DNA of 37,849 nucleotides from Gammaproteobacteria bacterium (GTDB lineage Bacteria > Gemmatimonadota > Gemmatimonadetes > Longimicrobiales > Gaopeijiaceae), in the NCBI GenBank assembly GCA_024638345.1, contig JAHEKL010000001.1, positions 1 through 37,849 on the forward strand, written 5' to 3'. The position numbers were made by a program, and so were the translations under genes. The number at the start of each line of letters is the position of its first letter. Within the stretch, counting starts at the first letter, position 1. Of the stretch, positions 14,235 through 22,033 are shown piece by piece. The notes under the pieces were generated by a model. That model did not search any database. It was not told the origin of the DNA and was given only the letters and a program-made list of their open reading frames with translations.

Positions 14235-15857
14235 CTACTCTGAGGAGTCGGCCACGAGCTCCGGCTGCAACCGCCCCCTTCTCGACCCGTTTCCACCCTC
14301 GGGGACCCCCACCTCAGGATCTGCCGGATGGCGCCTGTGCCAGTCGGTGACCTCCTGCCAGGCCGCCGCGAGCGCGAGCAAGCGCTCCTCCCCGAATGGA
14401 GGCCCTCCGACGATCACACCTTCCGGGAGCACTCGAAGGGATGACTCCGAGTGACCGATGGGAAACGAGATCAGCGGTAGTCCCACCATGTCGAATGGGA
14501 TCGGCGAGTCCTGGACGACTAGATCACAGCGGTCGAAGACCTGCTCGATCGTAAGACGGAGCAGGGCGACCCGTGCCCTCTGTCCCTTCAGGTACTCGTC
14601 GCCCGAGATGAGGAGACCGTTGATCCAGGATGGGAGCGCCACACCGAAGAGCCGCACGTCCTTTCGTAGGATGTCGAGATAGAGCTCGCTGCGCTCGGCA
14701 AGCCGGACGGCGTTGAAGCTCCGTGAGGTCAGCTCGTCCCAGCGGGGAGGCGGCTCCATGATGATGATGCGCACCCCAAGCCGCTCGAGTTCGGACAGGA
14801 ATAGGCGTCTGGCCCTTCGCCTTCTCGTGGAGCCCGCATCAGCCCAACCTGGGGGCACTCCGAGGCGCGTAGGCCACCGCATGGCGGGTCGTCTTCGCTG
14901 CATCACCGGAGTGGCCGCCGTTAGATAGTCGGGGACGGATGGTAGACCGAGGGTCCGTGCGTCGCTCGAGTCGGGACCCGCTATCGTCTGGAGAACCATC
15001 GCGGCATCACGCGCATCTCGGGCGATGGGTCCCGGATGATCGCGGGTGTGCGTCAATGGGATGACGCCGTGCAACGAGACCCTTCCCATGGTAGGCTTCA
15101 GACCCGTGAGTCCCTGGGCCAAGGCTGGGTTGGTGATCGAGCCGCCGGTCTGGGTCGCGATCGAAGAGCCAGCCATCCGAGCGGCGACCGCGGTGGCGGA
15201 CCCGCTCGACGAACCCCCGGGGCTCACGGTCGGATCGGCTGGCGCCCATGCATTCACGGTGGTGATGTCGCCGTCGGGAGTCAGCGCCCGCGTCGTCGCC
15301 AGGGGGCCCATCTGCGTCTTCCCGAGAAGCACCGCTCCGGACCCGCGAAGTCGAGCGACGACGGTGGCGTCGTGGTCGGGCACGAACCCGGCGAAGACGT
15401 GGGAGTTCGCCGTCGTCAGCACATCTCTTGTGTAGAAGTTGTCCTTGATTCCCATCGGTAGGCCGTGAAGGATGCCGACGGGATCCTGGTCGTCCAGTTG
15501 GCGGGCCCGCAGGACGGCGGATTCCCTCATGACCAGATTGAATGCCATGTAGACGCCGTCCCAGCGGTCCACACGATCGAGATACGCGTCGAGGAGCTCC
15601 GACGCGCTCACCTTTCCACGGCGAAGAAGCGCCGCCGCCTCCCACATCGAAAGATCGGTGAGATCCGACTCGGGAACGGCTGTCCGGTCCCAGACGCCCG
15701 CGAACTCGAAGCCCCCGTCGAGCCTTGACCCGCGGCTCTGTCCGGTCATGAGAACAGGGGCCGGGCGAAGCATGCCAGCTGCCCCTGCACTCAAGGCCCC
15801 CAATCGGCGCAGGAACGACCTGCGATCGACGGACGTATCCTGGGGAGGCTGGGTCAC
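14235..15857 (-). CDS. Tat-exported amidase (amidase signature family)
   Basis: A 540-residue amidase with an N-terminal twin-arginine signal (RRSFLRRLGALSAGAAG, residues 12-28), so it is likely exported folded. The Ser-cisSer-Lys triad is complete: Lys138 in GLPMGIKDNF, the Gly/Ser-rich SPGGSSSGSA loop (about 212-221), and the nucleophile Ser240 in TQTGGSITNPA. It hydrolyses amide bonds of an unknown substrate. GatA is excluded: there is an export signal and no gatB or gatC nearby. GTG start at 15857 with GGAGAAAGAG about eight bases upstream. It follows a 96-residue unknown gene on the same strand by 44 bases, which could form an operon. Confidence 0.92.
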   Translation of the reverse strand: MTQPPQDTSVDRRSFLRRLGALSAGAAGMLRPAPVLMTGQSRGSRLDGGFEFAGVWDRTAVPESDLTDLSMWEAAALLRRGKVSASELLDAYLDRVDRWDGVYMAFNLVMRESAVLRARQLDDQDPVGILHGLPMGIKDNFYTRDVLTTANSHVFAGFVPDHDATVVARLRGSGAVLLGKTQMGPLATTRALTPDGDITTVNAWAPADPTVSPGGSSSGSATAVAARMAGSSIATQTGGSITNPALAQGLTGLKPTMGRVSLHGVIPLTHTRDHPGPIARDARDAAMVLQTIAGPDSSDARTLGLPSVPDYLTAATPVMQRRRPAMRWPTRLGVPPGWADAGSTRRRRARRLFLSELERLGVRIIIMEPPPRWDELTSRSFNAVRLAERSELYLDILRKDVRLFGVALPSWINGLLISGDEYLKGQRARVALLRLTIEQVFDRCDLVVQDSPIPFDMVGLPLISFPIGHSESSLRVLPEGVIVGGPPFGEERLLALAAAWQEVTDWHRRHPADPEVGVPEGGNGSRRGRLQPELVADSSE

Positions 15858-15901
15858 CGGGGGCTCTTTCTCCGGGTCATGAGGTGGGACCGAACCGCAG
15901 A

Positions 15902-16192
15902 CTAGTCGGAAGCGGAGGCCTTCCGATCCTCCAGCAGAGCGGTCAGGGCGGAGGGATAGAATGCGGGCGGACCGTCGAGCGGGTCGAGCGCATACTGCGA
16001 GACCCCGTGGAGCTCGTATCTCAGGAAGTCCCTCGCCGACCGAAGAACCCTGAGCTGATCGACGGGTGCACCGGGATCGTTCAGCGGAAGCACCGAGAGA
16101 TCGACGCCCGCCATCGACAGCCGGACCAGCACGTATCGATCCAACTCGTCGTCGGAAAGTTCTCGCGGGGAGACAACTCTCGGGATCGGCAT
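15902..16192 (-). CDS. Small hypothetical protein upstream of the amidase (96 aa)
   Basis: Not recognised. ATG start at 16192. The sequence begins PIPRVVSPRELSDDELDRYVLVRLSMAGVDLSVLP, has a middle ARDFLRYELHGVSQYALDP, and ends in a helix (SALTALLEDRKASASD). It is acidic, with no membrane segment or signal. Amidases of this Tat-exported kind are often preceded by small companion genes, so a chaperone-like or regulatory role is possible, but that is only positional. Divergent from the S41 peptidase gene. Confidence 0.65.
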   Translation of the reverse strand: MPIPRVVSPRELSDDELDRYVLVRLSMAGVDLSVLPLNDPGAPVDQLRVLRSARDFLRYELHGVSQYALDPLDGPPAFYPSALTALLEDRKASASD

Positions 16193-16237
16193 TTCTGTTC
16201 TCCTCGCGTTCTCGAACCTCGATTCGGGTCTCGCCGG

Positions 16238-16255
16238 CGGAGTCCTACGACTCCG
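16238..16255. repeat. Inverted repeat in the divergent promoter region
   Basis: CGGAGTC and GACTCCG form a 7-bp stem with a four-base loop. It lies between the small unknown gene (minus) and the S41 peptidase (plus), just upstream of the candidate promoter, so an operator is possible. Confidence 0.4.
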
Positions 16256-16261
16256 GCTCAG

Positions 16262-16291
16262 TTGAAACGTTTGGTTCGGTTCTTGTATGGT
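16262..16291 (+). promoter_or_regulatory. Candidate sigma70-type promoter of the S41 peptidase gene
   Basis: TTGAAA (16262-16267), an 18-base spacer and TATGGT (16286-16291) match the -35 and -10 pattern in five and four of six positions. It is 88 bases upstream of the ATG. Confidence 0.35.
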
Positions 16292-16378
16292 ACCGGCGTG
16301 CGCCGCTACGAGCCAGCAGATTCGTCATGGATCCACTGGCCCGAGAGTTCCTAGCGACTTCCATCCGACTCCTGACCG

Positions 16379-17749
16379 ATGCCCGCTCTTCGTCGTCCGA
16401 TCGTCTTCTTGATCACCGGTCTCCTTTGGTGGCCCATCGGGATCTCGGAGGTGCGCGGCCTACGCGCCCAAACCGTCCCGACTCTCGCGGTGGCCACGAT
16501 CGATCCAGATCTGGCGGTGTCGACGTTCGACTCCGTATGGAGCCGAGTCGCTCACACCCATTACGACCCAGAGATGGGTGGACTCGATTGGGATGGGATT
16601 CGTGAAGAGCTGAGGCCTCGTGTGAGAAGTGTCACTTCGACGTCCGAGCTCAGGTCCATCCTCACCGAGATGCTCGCTCGCCTGGGCGAGTCCCACTTCA
16701 CCATCATTCCCGGCTCGTCTGCTTCGGCATTTGATCCCTCCGCCCTGTCAGGCCCGACTGGAGAGGGCGATCCCGGAATCGAAGTGCGATGGATCGACGG
16801 GAGTCTTCTCGTGACGAGAGTTCGCCCGGGGAGCCCAGCGGAGCGAGCCGGTATCGAGGTCGGCTGGGTCGTGGAGCGAATCGACGAGGAGCCGATCGAG
16901 GCTCTCGTGGACCGGATCCGCGAAGTCGCACCGCCCGACCGAGCAGAAAGACAGGTGGGACTCTGGCTCCCCGGCGCGGCGAGAGGACTGATGCTCGGTC
17001 CAGAGGGCTCGTCTGTGGAGCTTTTCGTCCGCGACGATCTCGACCGTGGTCGCGGCCTGCTCGTCCCTCGCGCCGTTCCCACCGGACAGCGAGTCGCATT
17101 CGGGAACCTTCCCCCGCTGAGAATCGAGAGTGACCATCAGGTGCTCGGGCTCGAGAATGGAGAACAAGTCGGAGTTCTCCGCTGGACCGCCTGGTTCCCG
17201 ATCGTCGTACCCAGCATCGCGCGCGCGATGGACCAGCTCAGGGGCGCCGACGCCATCGTCATCGACCTGAGAGGAAACCCAGGTGGCGTGGGAGGACTCG
17301 TCATGGGCGTCGGGGGACATTTCCTTGCCGAGCCCGTGAGCTTGGGAACGATGCGAATGAGGGACGGAGAGCTGCGATTCGTGGTGAATCCCCAGAGGGT
17401 GTCCCCGGACGGCGAGCGGGTGGACCCGTACTCCGGTCCGCTCTTGATTCTCGTGGATGCACTCACCGGGAGCACTTCCGAGATCTTTGCGGGCGGCCTC
17501 CAGTCGCTGGGCCGGGCGATAGTCGTCGGTGAGACGACGGCCGGTCAGGCGCTTCCTGCGCTCGTCGTGCCGCTCCCGAACGGAGACCGTCTGCTTCACG
17601 CCGTGGCTGATTTCACCGGACCGGACGGAGTCCGGCTCGAGGGAAGGGGCGTAGAGCCTGATCGGCCGGTAAGGCTCACGCGTGCCCAACTTCTCGATTC
17701 GGACGATCCCGCGATGGCCGCAGCGCTCGAGTGGATCCGCGATCACTGA
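16379..17749 (+). CDS. S41-family peptidase with PDZ domain
   Basis: A 456-residue exported protein (signal-like hydrophobic start, residues 5-22). An N-terminal helical part ends in LGESHFTII (His106), followed by a PDZ domain (about 133-180, VTRVRPGSPAERAGIEVGWV) and the peptidase core. The core has DAIVIDLRGNPGG (about 291-303) and the nucleophile region LTGSTSEIFAGGL (Ser365/Ser367). In carboxyl-terminal processing proteases a Lys follows in TFGKG. Here the loop reads TTAGQAL, with Gln390, so the Ser-Lys dyad is absent. The His106 motif and a Glu in RGVEPD point to the tricorn/IRBP-type subgroup. It is followed 49 bases later by a secreted LolA-like gene. Confidence 0.85.
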   Translation: MPALRRPIVFLITGLLWWPIGISEVRGLRAQTVPTLAVATIDPDLAVSTFDSVWSRVAHTHYDPEMGGLDWDGIREELRPRVRSVTSTSELRSILTEMLARLGESHFTIIPGSSASAFDPSALSGPTGEGDPGIEVRWIDGSLLVTRVRPGSPAERAGIEVGWVVERIDEEPIEALVDRIREVAPPDRAERQVGLWLPGAARGLMLGPEGSSVELFVRDDLDRGRGLLVPRAVPTGQRVAFGNLPPLRIESDHQVLGLENGEQVGVLRWTAWFPIVVPSIARAMDQLRGADAIVIDLRGNPGGVGGLVMGVGGHFLAEPVSLGTMRMRDGELRFVVNPQRVSPDGERVDPYSGPLLILVDALTGSTSEIFAGGLQSLGRAIVVGETTAGQALPALVVPLPNGDRLLHAVADFTGPDGVRLEGRGVEPDRPVRLTRAQLLDSDDPAMAAALEWIRDH

Positions 17750-17798
17750 GTCCGAGCTGATCTCTTGTCGAGCCCCCTCCAGCAGTGAGAGTCCAAGC

Positions 17799-18569
17799 AT
17801 GACTTCCGTGACCGATCGCAGCGCACTCCTCTCGCTCATGTTCATCGGAATGCTGACCCTCCCCCCCTCGGCCCGGGGGCAGGACCTGCCGCCAGCGGAG
17901 GAGCTGATCGCCGGTTACGTCGAAGCGATCGGTGGGCGTGAGGCCCACACCGCACCAGAGTCCGTGCGTTCAGTCGGCGTCATCCAGATGCCCGCCATGG
18001 GAATCACCGGCGAGTTCGAGGTTCTTCAGCTCGCGCCGAATCGTACCCTCACGCGAGTCATCCTGCCGGGTGTTGGAGAGATCGTGAGCGGCTTCGATGG
18101 GGAGGTGGGATGGAACGTGAACCCGCTGACCGGGGCCATGCTCATGCAGGGAGCGGAGCTCGATGAAGCGAGGGAGCGGGCGAGCGTGTTGGCGAGCCTG
18201 CGCGATGCGAGCCTCGTCCCGCAGCGGGAAACCGTCGAGCTCACCGAGTATGACGGAGAGAGCTGCTGGAGAGTCCGACTCGTTTGGGTCTCGGGCCGGG
18301 AGAGCTTTGACTGCTATTCCAGCGAGAACGGCTTCCTGGTGGCGTCCGAGGATTCCCAGACCAGCCCGATGGGCATGATTCAGGTAACGACGCGGTTCTC
18401 GGATTATCAGCCCTTTGAAGACATGATCCTACCCATGAGGCTAGTCCAGACTTCAATGGGCCAGACGCAAGAGATGTTGGTTCGGGAGGTACAGCTCGGA
18501 GTCGTTGAACCGACCGACGTGGCGCTTCCCCCGGTGATCCAGACCTTGCTGGAGGATCCCAACGATTAG
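17799..18569 (+). CDS. Secreted protein with LolA/LolB-like fold
   Basis: A 256-residue exported protein. The signal peptide has a hydrophobic core (ALLSLMFIGMLTLPPSARG, about 9-27), then QDLPPAEELIAGYVEAIGGREAH, the typical opening of outer-membrane lipoprotein-sorting-like proteins. The remainder is beta-rich (ITGEFEVLQLAPNRTLTRV, VSGFDGEVGWNVNP, MIQVTTRFSDYQPFEDMILP) and looks like the incomplete barrel of LolA/LolB. No lipobox Cys is present. ATG 17799 is chosen; the frame extends upstream into the S41 gene. The neighbouring S41 gene may form an operon with it. Fold assignment is by pattern, not by search. Confidence 0.7.
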   Translation: MTSVTDRSALLSLMFIGMLTLPPSARGQDLPPAEELIAGYVEAIGGREAHTAPESVRSVGVIQMPAMGITGEFEVLQLAPNRTLTRVILPGVGEIVSGFDGEVGWNVNPLTGAMLMQGAELDEARERASVLASLRDASLVPQRETVELTEYDGESCWRVRLVWVSGRESFDCYSSENGFLVASEDSQTSPMGMIQVTTRFSDYQPFEDMILPMRLVQTSMGQTQEMLVREVQLGVVEPTDVALPPVIQTLLEDPND

Positions 18570-18601
18570 TGTTCGCTCTCGCGACTGAGAGCCCACCTCG
18601 G

Positions 18602-18630
18602 TTGACGCAGTCCTGGACGACTCGTGTTTG
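18602..18630 (+). promoter_or_regulatory. Weak candidate promoter upstream of the TPR gene
   Basis: TTGACG (18602-18607), a 17-base spacer, then TGTTTG (18625-18630). The -35 is good and the -10 poor. A 6-bp inverted repeat (18632-18650) follows, and a GCTCTC/GAGAGC hairpin (18575-18592) precedes it. Only the -35 element is convincing. Confidence 0.3.
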
Positions 18631-18703
18631 CAGGTTTTAGCTTGAAACCTTAGGGTGGCGAGTGAATGACCCGCGCGCCTCGAGCCTGCTAGGAAGCTCC
18701 ATC

Positions 18704-20014
18704 ATGAGTGCCACTTCTTCCGGAAAGACTGCGACGCCGAGAAGTGATCGGCGTCGTTGGCGCATTCCTCCGCCGCCCCTCCAGGACGGAAACGCTCCGG
18801 GACCGGAGGGACTCGCGGTTCTCGGAGAGATCGACGGCGATCTGGGGGTGATCCTGTGGAAGTCCCTCCGTTCAGTTCTTCTCTGGGCCGACACGGATCC
18901 CGGTAATCGGCGGAAACTGTTCGAGCCTGAGGCATCCCACCGCCGTTGCGGCGAGATCTCGAAGGCGGTCCCCTCCGAGTCCCCCGAGCTTCTAGCTCCG
19001 TTGGAGGATCTCCTTTCGATCCTCGAACATCCGGAAGAGACCGAGGCGGAGCTCGTGGGCCACGCCTGTCGCAGAGTCGCGGTCTGGGCAGGTTCGCAGG
19101 GTGCGAAGCTCACACAGCTCGAGTTTCTCCAGGCCGCGGCTGCTTGTCGTCCGGACCACGCGGGCTTGGCGTTGGAGGTGGGGGGCGCCGCGCGGGATCT
19201 CACCCACTATGCGAAAGCGGAGGCTTGGTTCTACAGGGCGGTCGGCCTAGCCCGCCAGAGCGGGCGTTGGCCGGAGTACGTAACCGCTTACCTCAAGCAC
19301 GGAATCATGATGCAGCGCCGTGGTGCCCTGCCTGCCGCCCGAAGAAGCTTCTTGAAGGCCATGAGACGATCCCGCAGGCAGGGAATACGCGACGGCGAGG
19401 CCCGCGCTCTGCACAATCTCTTCACCGTGGAATACTTGGCCGGATCCCATGACCGAGCGATCGAGTACGCGGCGCGTGCGGTGGTCGCCTATGGACCGTC
19501 GGACGAGCGTCTCCCGAGACTCGCGCACGACATCGCCTATGTCTGGCTCGAGCAGGGTGACTTCGAGCACTCGCTACCCATCTTCATGGCGACGCTGGCG
19601 AGGGTCGGCCCCCCCGATCGTCCGACTGTGCTCGGTTCGCTGAGTCGTGCGGCTGCAGGCATGAACGATGTGGGAGCCTACGCTTGGGCGCTTCGCGAGC
19701 TTCGCCTGTACGCAGCGGCTCCCCGCATCGCGGACGCATGGGTGGAGATGGCTCGGGCGGCCCTTGCACTGGGTCGCTACGAAGAAGCCGAGGAGGCGGC
19801 TGGACTGGCAGAAACGGTGGCGAGAGCGAGACGCGAAGGGCAAATCCGGTTCATGGCAGAGGAGATCTTGACGCAGATCCGCCACGAACAGGAAGCCCAC
19901 AGTGCGATACCGGCTACAACCGAGCAGACCGTCGTGAAGGATCGTCTCGCCCGCGACCTCATCCGCACGTTACAGGTCGCACCGGCATCGGAGACCCCCG
20001 TTTGGTCAGAGTGA
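18704..20014 (+). CDS. TPR-repeat protein
   Basis: A 436-residue cytosolic protein. ATG 18704 has AGGAAG seven bases upstream; the frame opens at a GTG (18662) with no good signal. The N-terminal stretch (1-30) is Arg/Pro-rich and the helical repeats follow. TPR-like helix pairs are visible in AKAEAWFYRAVGLARQSG, AYLKHGIMMQRRGALPAARRSFLKAM, ARALHNLFTVEYLAGSHDRA and VEMARAALALGRYEEAEEAA. This makes it a protein-protein interaction scaffold, perhaps a regulator's partner. The mature core (about 150-390) has at least five repeats. Its stop codon lies in the first arm of a strong hairpin. Its partner is unknown; the AraC-type gene lies close by but beyond the hairpin. Confidence 0.82.
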   Translation: MSATSSGKTATPRSDRRRWRIPPPPLQDGNAPGPEGLAVLGEIDGDLGVILWKSLRSVLLWADTDPGNRRKLFEPEASHRRCGEISKAVPSESPELLAPLEDLLSILEHPEETEAELVGHACRRVAVWAGSQGAKLTQLEFLQAAAACRPDHAGLALEVGGAARDLTHYAKAEAWFYRAVGLARQSGRWPEYVTAYLKHGIMMQRRGALPAARRSFLKAMRRSRRQGIRDGEARALHNLFTVEYLAGSHDRAIEYAARAVVAYGPSDERLPRLAHDIAYVWLEQGDFEHSLPIFMATLARVGPPDRPTVLGSLSRAAAGMNDVGAYAWALRELRLYAAAPRIADAWVEMARAALALGRYEEAEEAAGLAETVARARREGQIRFMAEEILTQIRHEQEAHSAIPATTEQTVVKDRLARDLIRTLQVAPASETPVWSE

Positions 20015-20053
20015 CGAAGGGGAAGCGCCTGGCTTCAGCGCCTCCCCTTCGTC
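20013..20053. terminator. Strong hairpin between convergent genes
   Basis: Arms 20013-20028 and 20038-20053 pair over 16 positions with a single A-C mismatch around a nine-base loop. It starts inside the TPR stop codon and separates that gene from the convergent 40-residue lipoprotein gene. No T-run follows on either strand, so it is probably a shared transcript-end hairpin, possibly working without a U-tract. Confidence 0.5.
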
Positions 20054-20076
20054 CGTGGGTAGCTGGGTCGATCGGC

Positions 20077-20199
20077 TCAGTCGCCCGAGTCCAGGAACCC
20101 GCCGTACTCACCCCCCTGTGGACCGGTGGGGCCCAGGTCGGTGCATCCAGCCATCATCACCAGGGTGAAGACCGCCACCAGAAGTCGCAGCTTTCTCAT
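20077..20199 (-). CDS. 40-residue lipoprotein
   Basis: A very small gene, complete and plausible. ATG 20199 follows AAAGGA by seven bases; stop at 20077. The signal reads MRKLRLLVAVFTLVMMAGC: two or three basic residues, a hydrophobic core, and the lipobox MAGC, whose Cys is residue 19. Lgt, encoded about 1 kb away, would lipidate it. The mature peptide is only 22 residues, rich in Gly (TDLGPTGPQGG) with an acidic end (LDSGD). No function is known; it could be a membrane-anchored signal or modulator peptide. Divergent from the AraC-type regulator across a 125-base gap with inverted repeats, so the regulator may control it. Confidence 0.7.
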   Translation of the reverse strand: MRKLRLLVAVFTLVMMAGCTDLGPTGPQGGEYGGFLDSGD

Positions 20200-20250
20200 T
20201 GCTCGGTCCTTTTGTCATGAGTCGTCATGCCGTTCCGGGACGTGGCACAC

Positions 20251-20284
20251 CGACAAATGTCGTGTTCGGGTAGCACCGCTACCC
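20251..20284. promoter_or_regulatory. Candidate operators between the mini-lipoprotein and the AraC-type gene
   Basis: Two inverted repeats lie close together: CGACA-AA-TGTCG (20251-20262, with flanking bases extending the symmetry) and GGGTAGC-ACC-GCTACCC (20268-20284). A third, CATGA-GTCG-TCATG (20216-20229), lies nearer the lipoprotein start. Their crowding in a 125-base divergent gap suggests binding sites, probably for the adjacent regulator, but no promoter boxes are clear. Confidence 0.45.
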
Positions 20285-20324
20285 AACCTCATTCGAGCAA
20301 TACCACCACTGATTCCGTCAATTT

Positions 20325-21143
20325 ATGAGAACCGCGCCTCGCCCTCTCCTGGTACTCCATGAGAACCGTGTCTTGCGCGAGAGGCTCACACGAACGGCGC
20401 AGGGTCGGTTCCACCTGTCGGTGGTCGGCAGCTGGAGCGAGCTGCGGGACAGCGTTGCCCAGGCTCCGCCGGCGGCACTCATTCTGGTAGACCCCTATTT
20501 TGGTAATGCGAACGGAGCGACGCCCGCCCCCGATCTCTACGACATCCTCACCGCCTTTCCCTCTTCGACGGTGATCGCAGCGCTCGAATCGCTTCCTAGC
20601 CGCTATCGTGACATTTGGATGCTGGGTGACTGGGGGGTGGCGGAAATCCTCCAGCTGGAGGAGGACAAGAGCCAACTCGCACTGACCCGTCGACTCCTTC
20701 GCGCACGCGCGCAGCCGCTCAGGCGTCTACTTTCCCACGACTCGGGCGTCCCGTTCACGGGTCGAGCCCGAGCTCTGATGGACGCGGCGGTGGAGACCGT
20801 CATGACGGGTGGCCACCCCAAGGACCTCGCACGCTCCCTCGGCTTCTCGCCCTCGACCCTGCTCCGCTGGTGCAGGCGCTCTCAGCTTCCGACCCCAAGA
20901 CGTCTTCTGCTGTGGCTGCGCATCCTCTTCGCTGCCGCTCTGGTGGACGATCCTGGTCACACCGTATTCAGCGTCGGATTGGCCTGCGGCTACTCGGGGG
21001 ATCAGGCTCTTCGTCGGGCCATTCGGTCGGTGGTTCCCTACACGCCATCCCAGCTTCGAGAGCTCGGGGCGTTCGACACCGTCTCCGAAGCGTTCTTCAG
21101 GGAGCTGGCCGAGCTTCGAGACGACGCGGCCGAGAAGCGATAG
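20325..21143 (+). CDS. AraC-type regulator with receiver-like N-terminal domain
   Basis: A 272-residue protein. N-terminal residues 1-130 look like a receiver fold: a first strand PLLVLHENRVLRERL, AALILVDPYFG with an Asp where the phosphoacceptor would be, then TVIAALESL. However, the acidic pair at the end of strand 1 is missing (His-Glu-Asn) and no conserved Lys is seen near strand 5, so normal phosphorylation is doubtful. The C-terminal AraC HTH (about 165-260) is clear: KDLARSLGFSPSTLLRWCRR, then FSVGLACGYSGDQALRRAIRSV and TPSQLREL. It probably regulates the divergent 40-residue lipoprotein or itself. ATG 20325 is the only good start. Confidence 0.82.
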   Translation: MRTAPRPLLVLHENRVLRERLTRTAQGRFHLSVVGSWSELRDSVAQAPPAALILVDPYFGNANGATPAPDLYDILTAFPSSTVIAALESLPSRYRDIWMLGDWGVAEILQLEEDKSQLALTRRLLRARAQPLRRLLSHDSGVPFTGRARALMDAAVETVMTGGHPKDLARSLGFSPSTLLRWCRRSQLPTPRRLLLWLRILFAAALVDDPGHTVFSVGLACGYSGDQALRRAIRSVVPYTPSQLRELGAFDTVSEAFFRELAELRDDAAEKR

Positions 21144-21232
21144 ATTCCCTGAATCGAGCTGGCCGCGGAGACGCGCATTCCTCGGCCGGGGACCATCGCG
21201 CGCTGCGCCCTCGCACTCTGCAGACCTGACTC

Positions 21233-22033
21233 TTGGACCCAATCCTTCACAACATCGATCCGTTCATCATCAGGTTCACGGAGGGATTCGGGCCTAGGTG
21301 GTACTCACTTCCGTACATGTTCGGGATGCTGTTCGCGTACCTCGCCCTCCGACAGGCGGCTCGTCGGCACGAGATTGGAAACATGACCGAAGAGGTCGCG
21401 GAGAACTTCGTCCTGGTCGCCATCCTCGCCGCGCTGATCGGGGCGCGCTTCTTCCACGTGTTCGTGTTCGAGTTCAACCGTTACGGCGTCGATCCGCTGG
21501 CTTGGATCGCGGTCTGGCGGGGAGGCCTGGCTTTCCACGGTGGCTTCGTCGGCGTGCTCCTCGCCGTCGCATGGTTCTCTCACAAGTACGACCTGCGCTT
21601 CTACGATCTGGTGGACCGACTTGTGGTTCCGGTGGCCCTCGCTCTCTGTCTGGGACGGATCGCCAACTTCATCAACGCGGAGATGTACGGCACGCCTTAC
21701 GACGGCCCCTTTTGCGTTGACTACTCGCAGAACGAGTACATGGCTCGGCCCCCCGAAGGCTGTCGTCACCCGACCCAGCTCTATGAGTCGGCCAAGAACC
21801 TGGGGATCGCGGGAGTCCTGTTCCTCGTTCGCTCCCGGCTCAATCCTCCTCCGGGAGTGATCACGTGGAGCTTCGTCGCGCTCTACGGATGGATCCGCTT
21901 CGGGCTGATGTACCTGCGTGAGGAGGAGACCGTCTGGGGCGCACTGACCCTGTCGCAGATCTTTTCCGGACTCATGGGTGTGCTCGGGATCGTCATGCTC
22001 TCGTTCATCGCGACGAGGCGGGTGAAGGCTTGA
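21233..22033 (+). CDS. lgt: Prolipoprotein diacylglyceryl transferase
   Basis: A 266-residue inner-membrane enzyme that transfers diacylglycerol from phosphatidylglycerol to the lipobox Cys of prolipoproteins. About seven transmembrane segments can be seen. Family marks are RWYSLPYMFGML near the N-terminus, GLAFHGGFVG (the His of the essential HGG region), GRIANFINAEMYG (the Lgt signature, here with Ala replacing the usual Gly) and HPTQLYES. The start is TTG 21233; the sequence around it (DPILHNIDPFIIRF) is typical for Lgt N-termini. The last codon overlaps the TTG start of ettA as TTGA, so the two are translationally coupled. Confidence 0.95.
   Translation: MDPILHNIDPFIIRFTEGFGPRWYSLPYMFGMLFAYLALRQAARRHEIGNMTEEVAENFVLVAILAALIGARFFHVFVFEFNRYGVDPLAWIAVWRGGLAFHGGFVGVLLAVAWFSHKYDLRFYDLVDRLVVPVALALCLGRIANFINAEMYGTPYDGPFCVDYSQNEYMARPPEGCRHPTQLYESAKNLGIAGVLFLVRSRLNPPPGVITWSFVALYGWIRFGLMYLREEETVWGALTLSQIFSGLMGVLGIVMLSFIATRRVKA

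Noticed and set aside
14235..15857. Amidase as GatA subunit of the tRNA amidotransferase
   Set aside because: It has a Tat signal, and no gatB or gatC is seen nearby.
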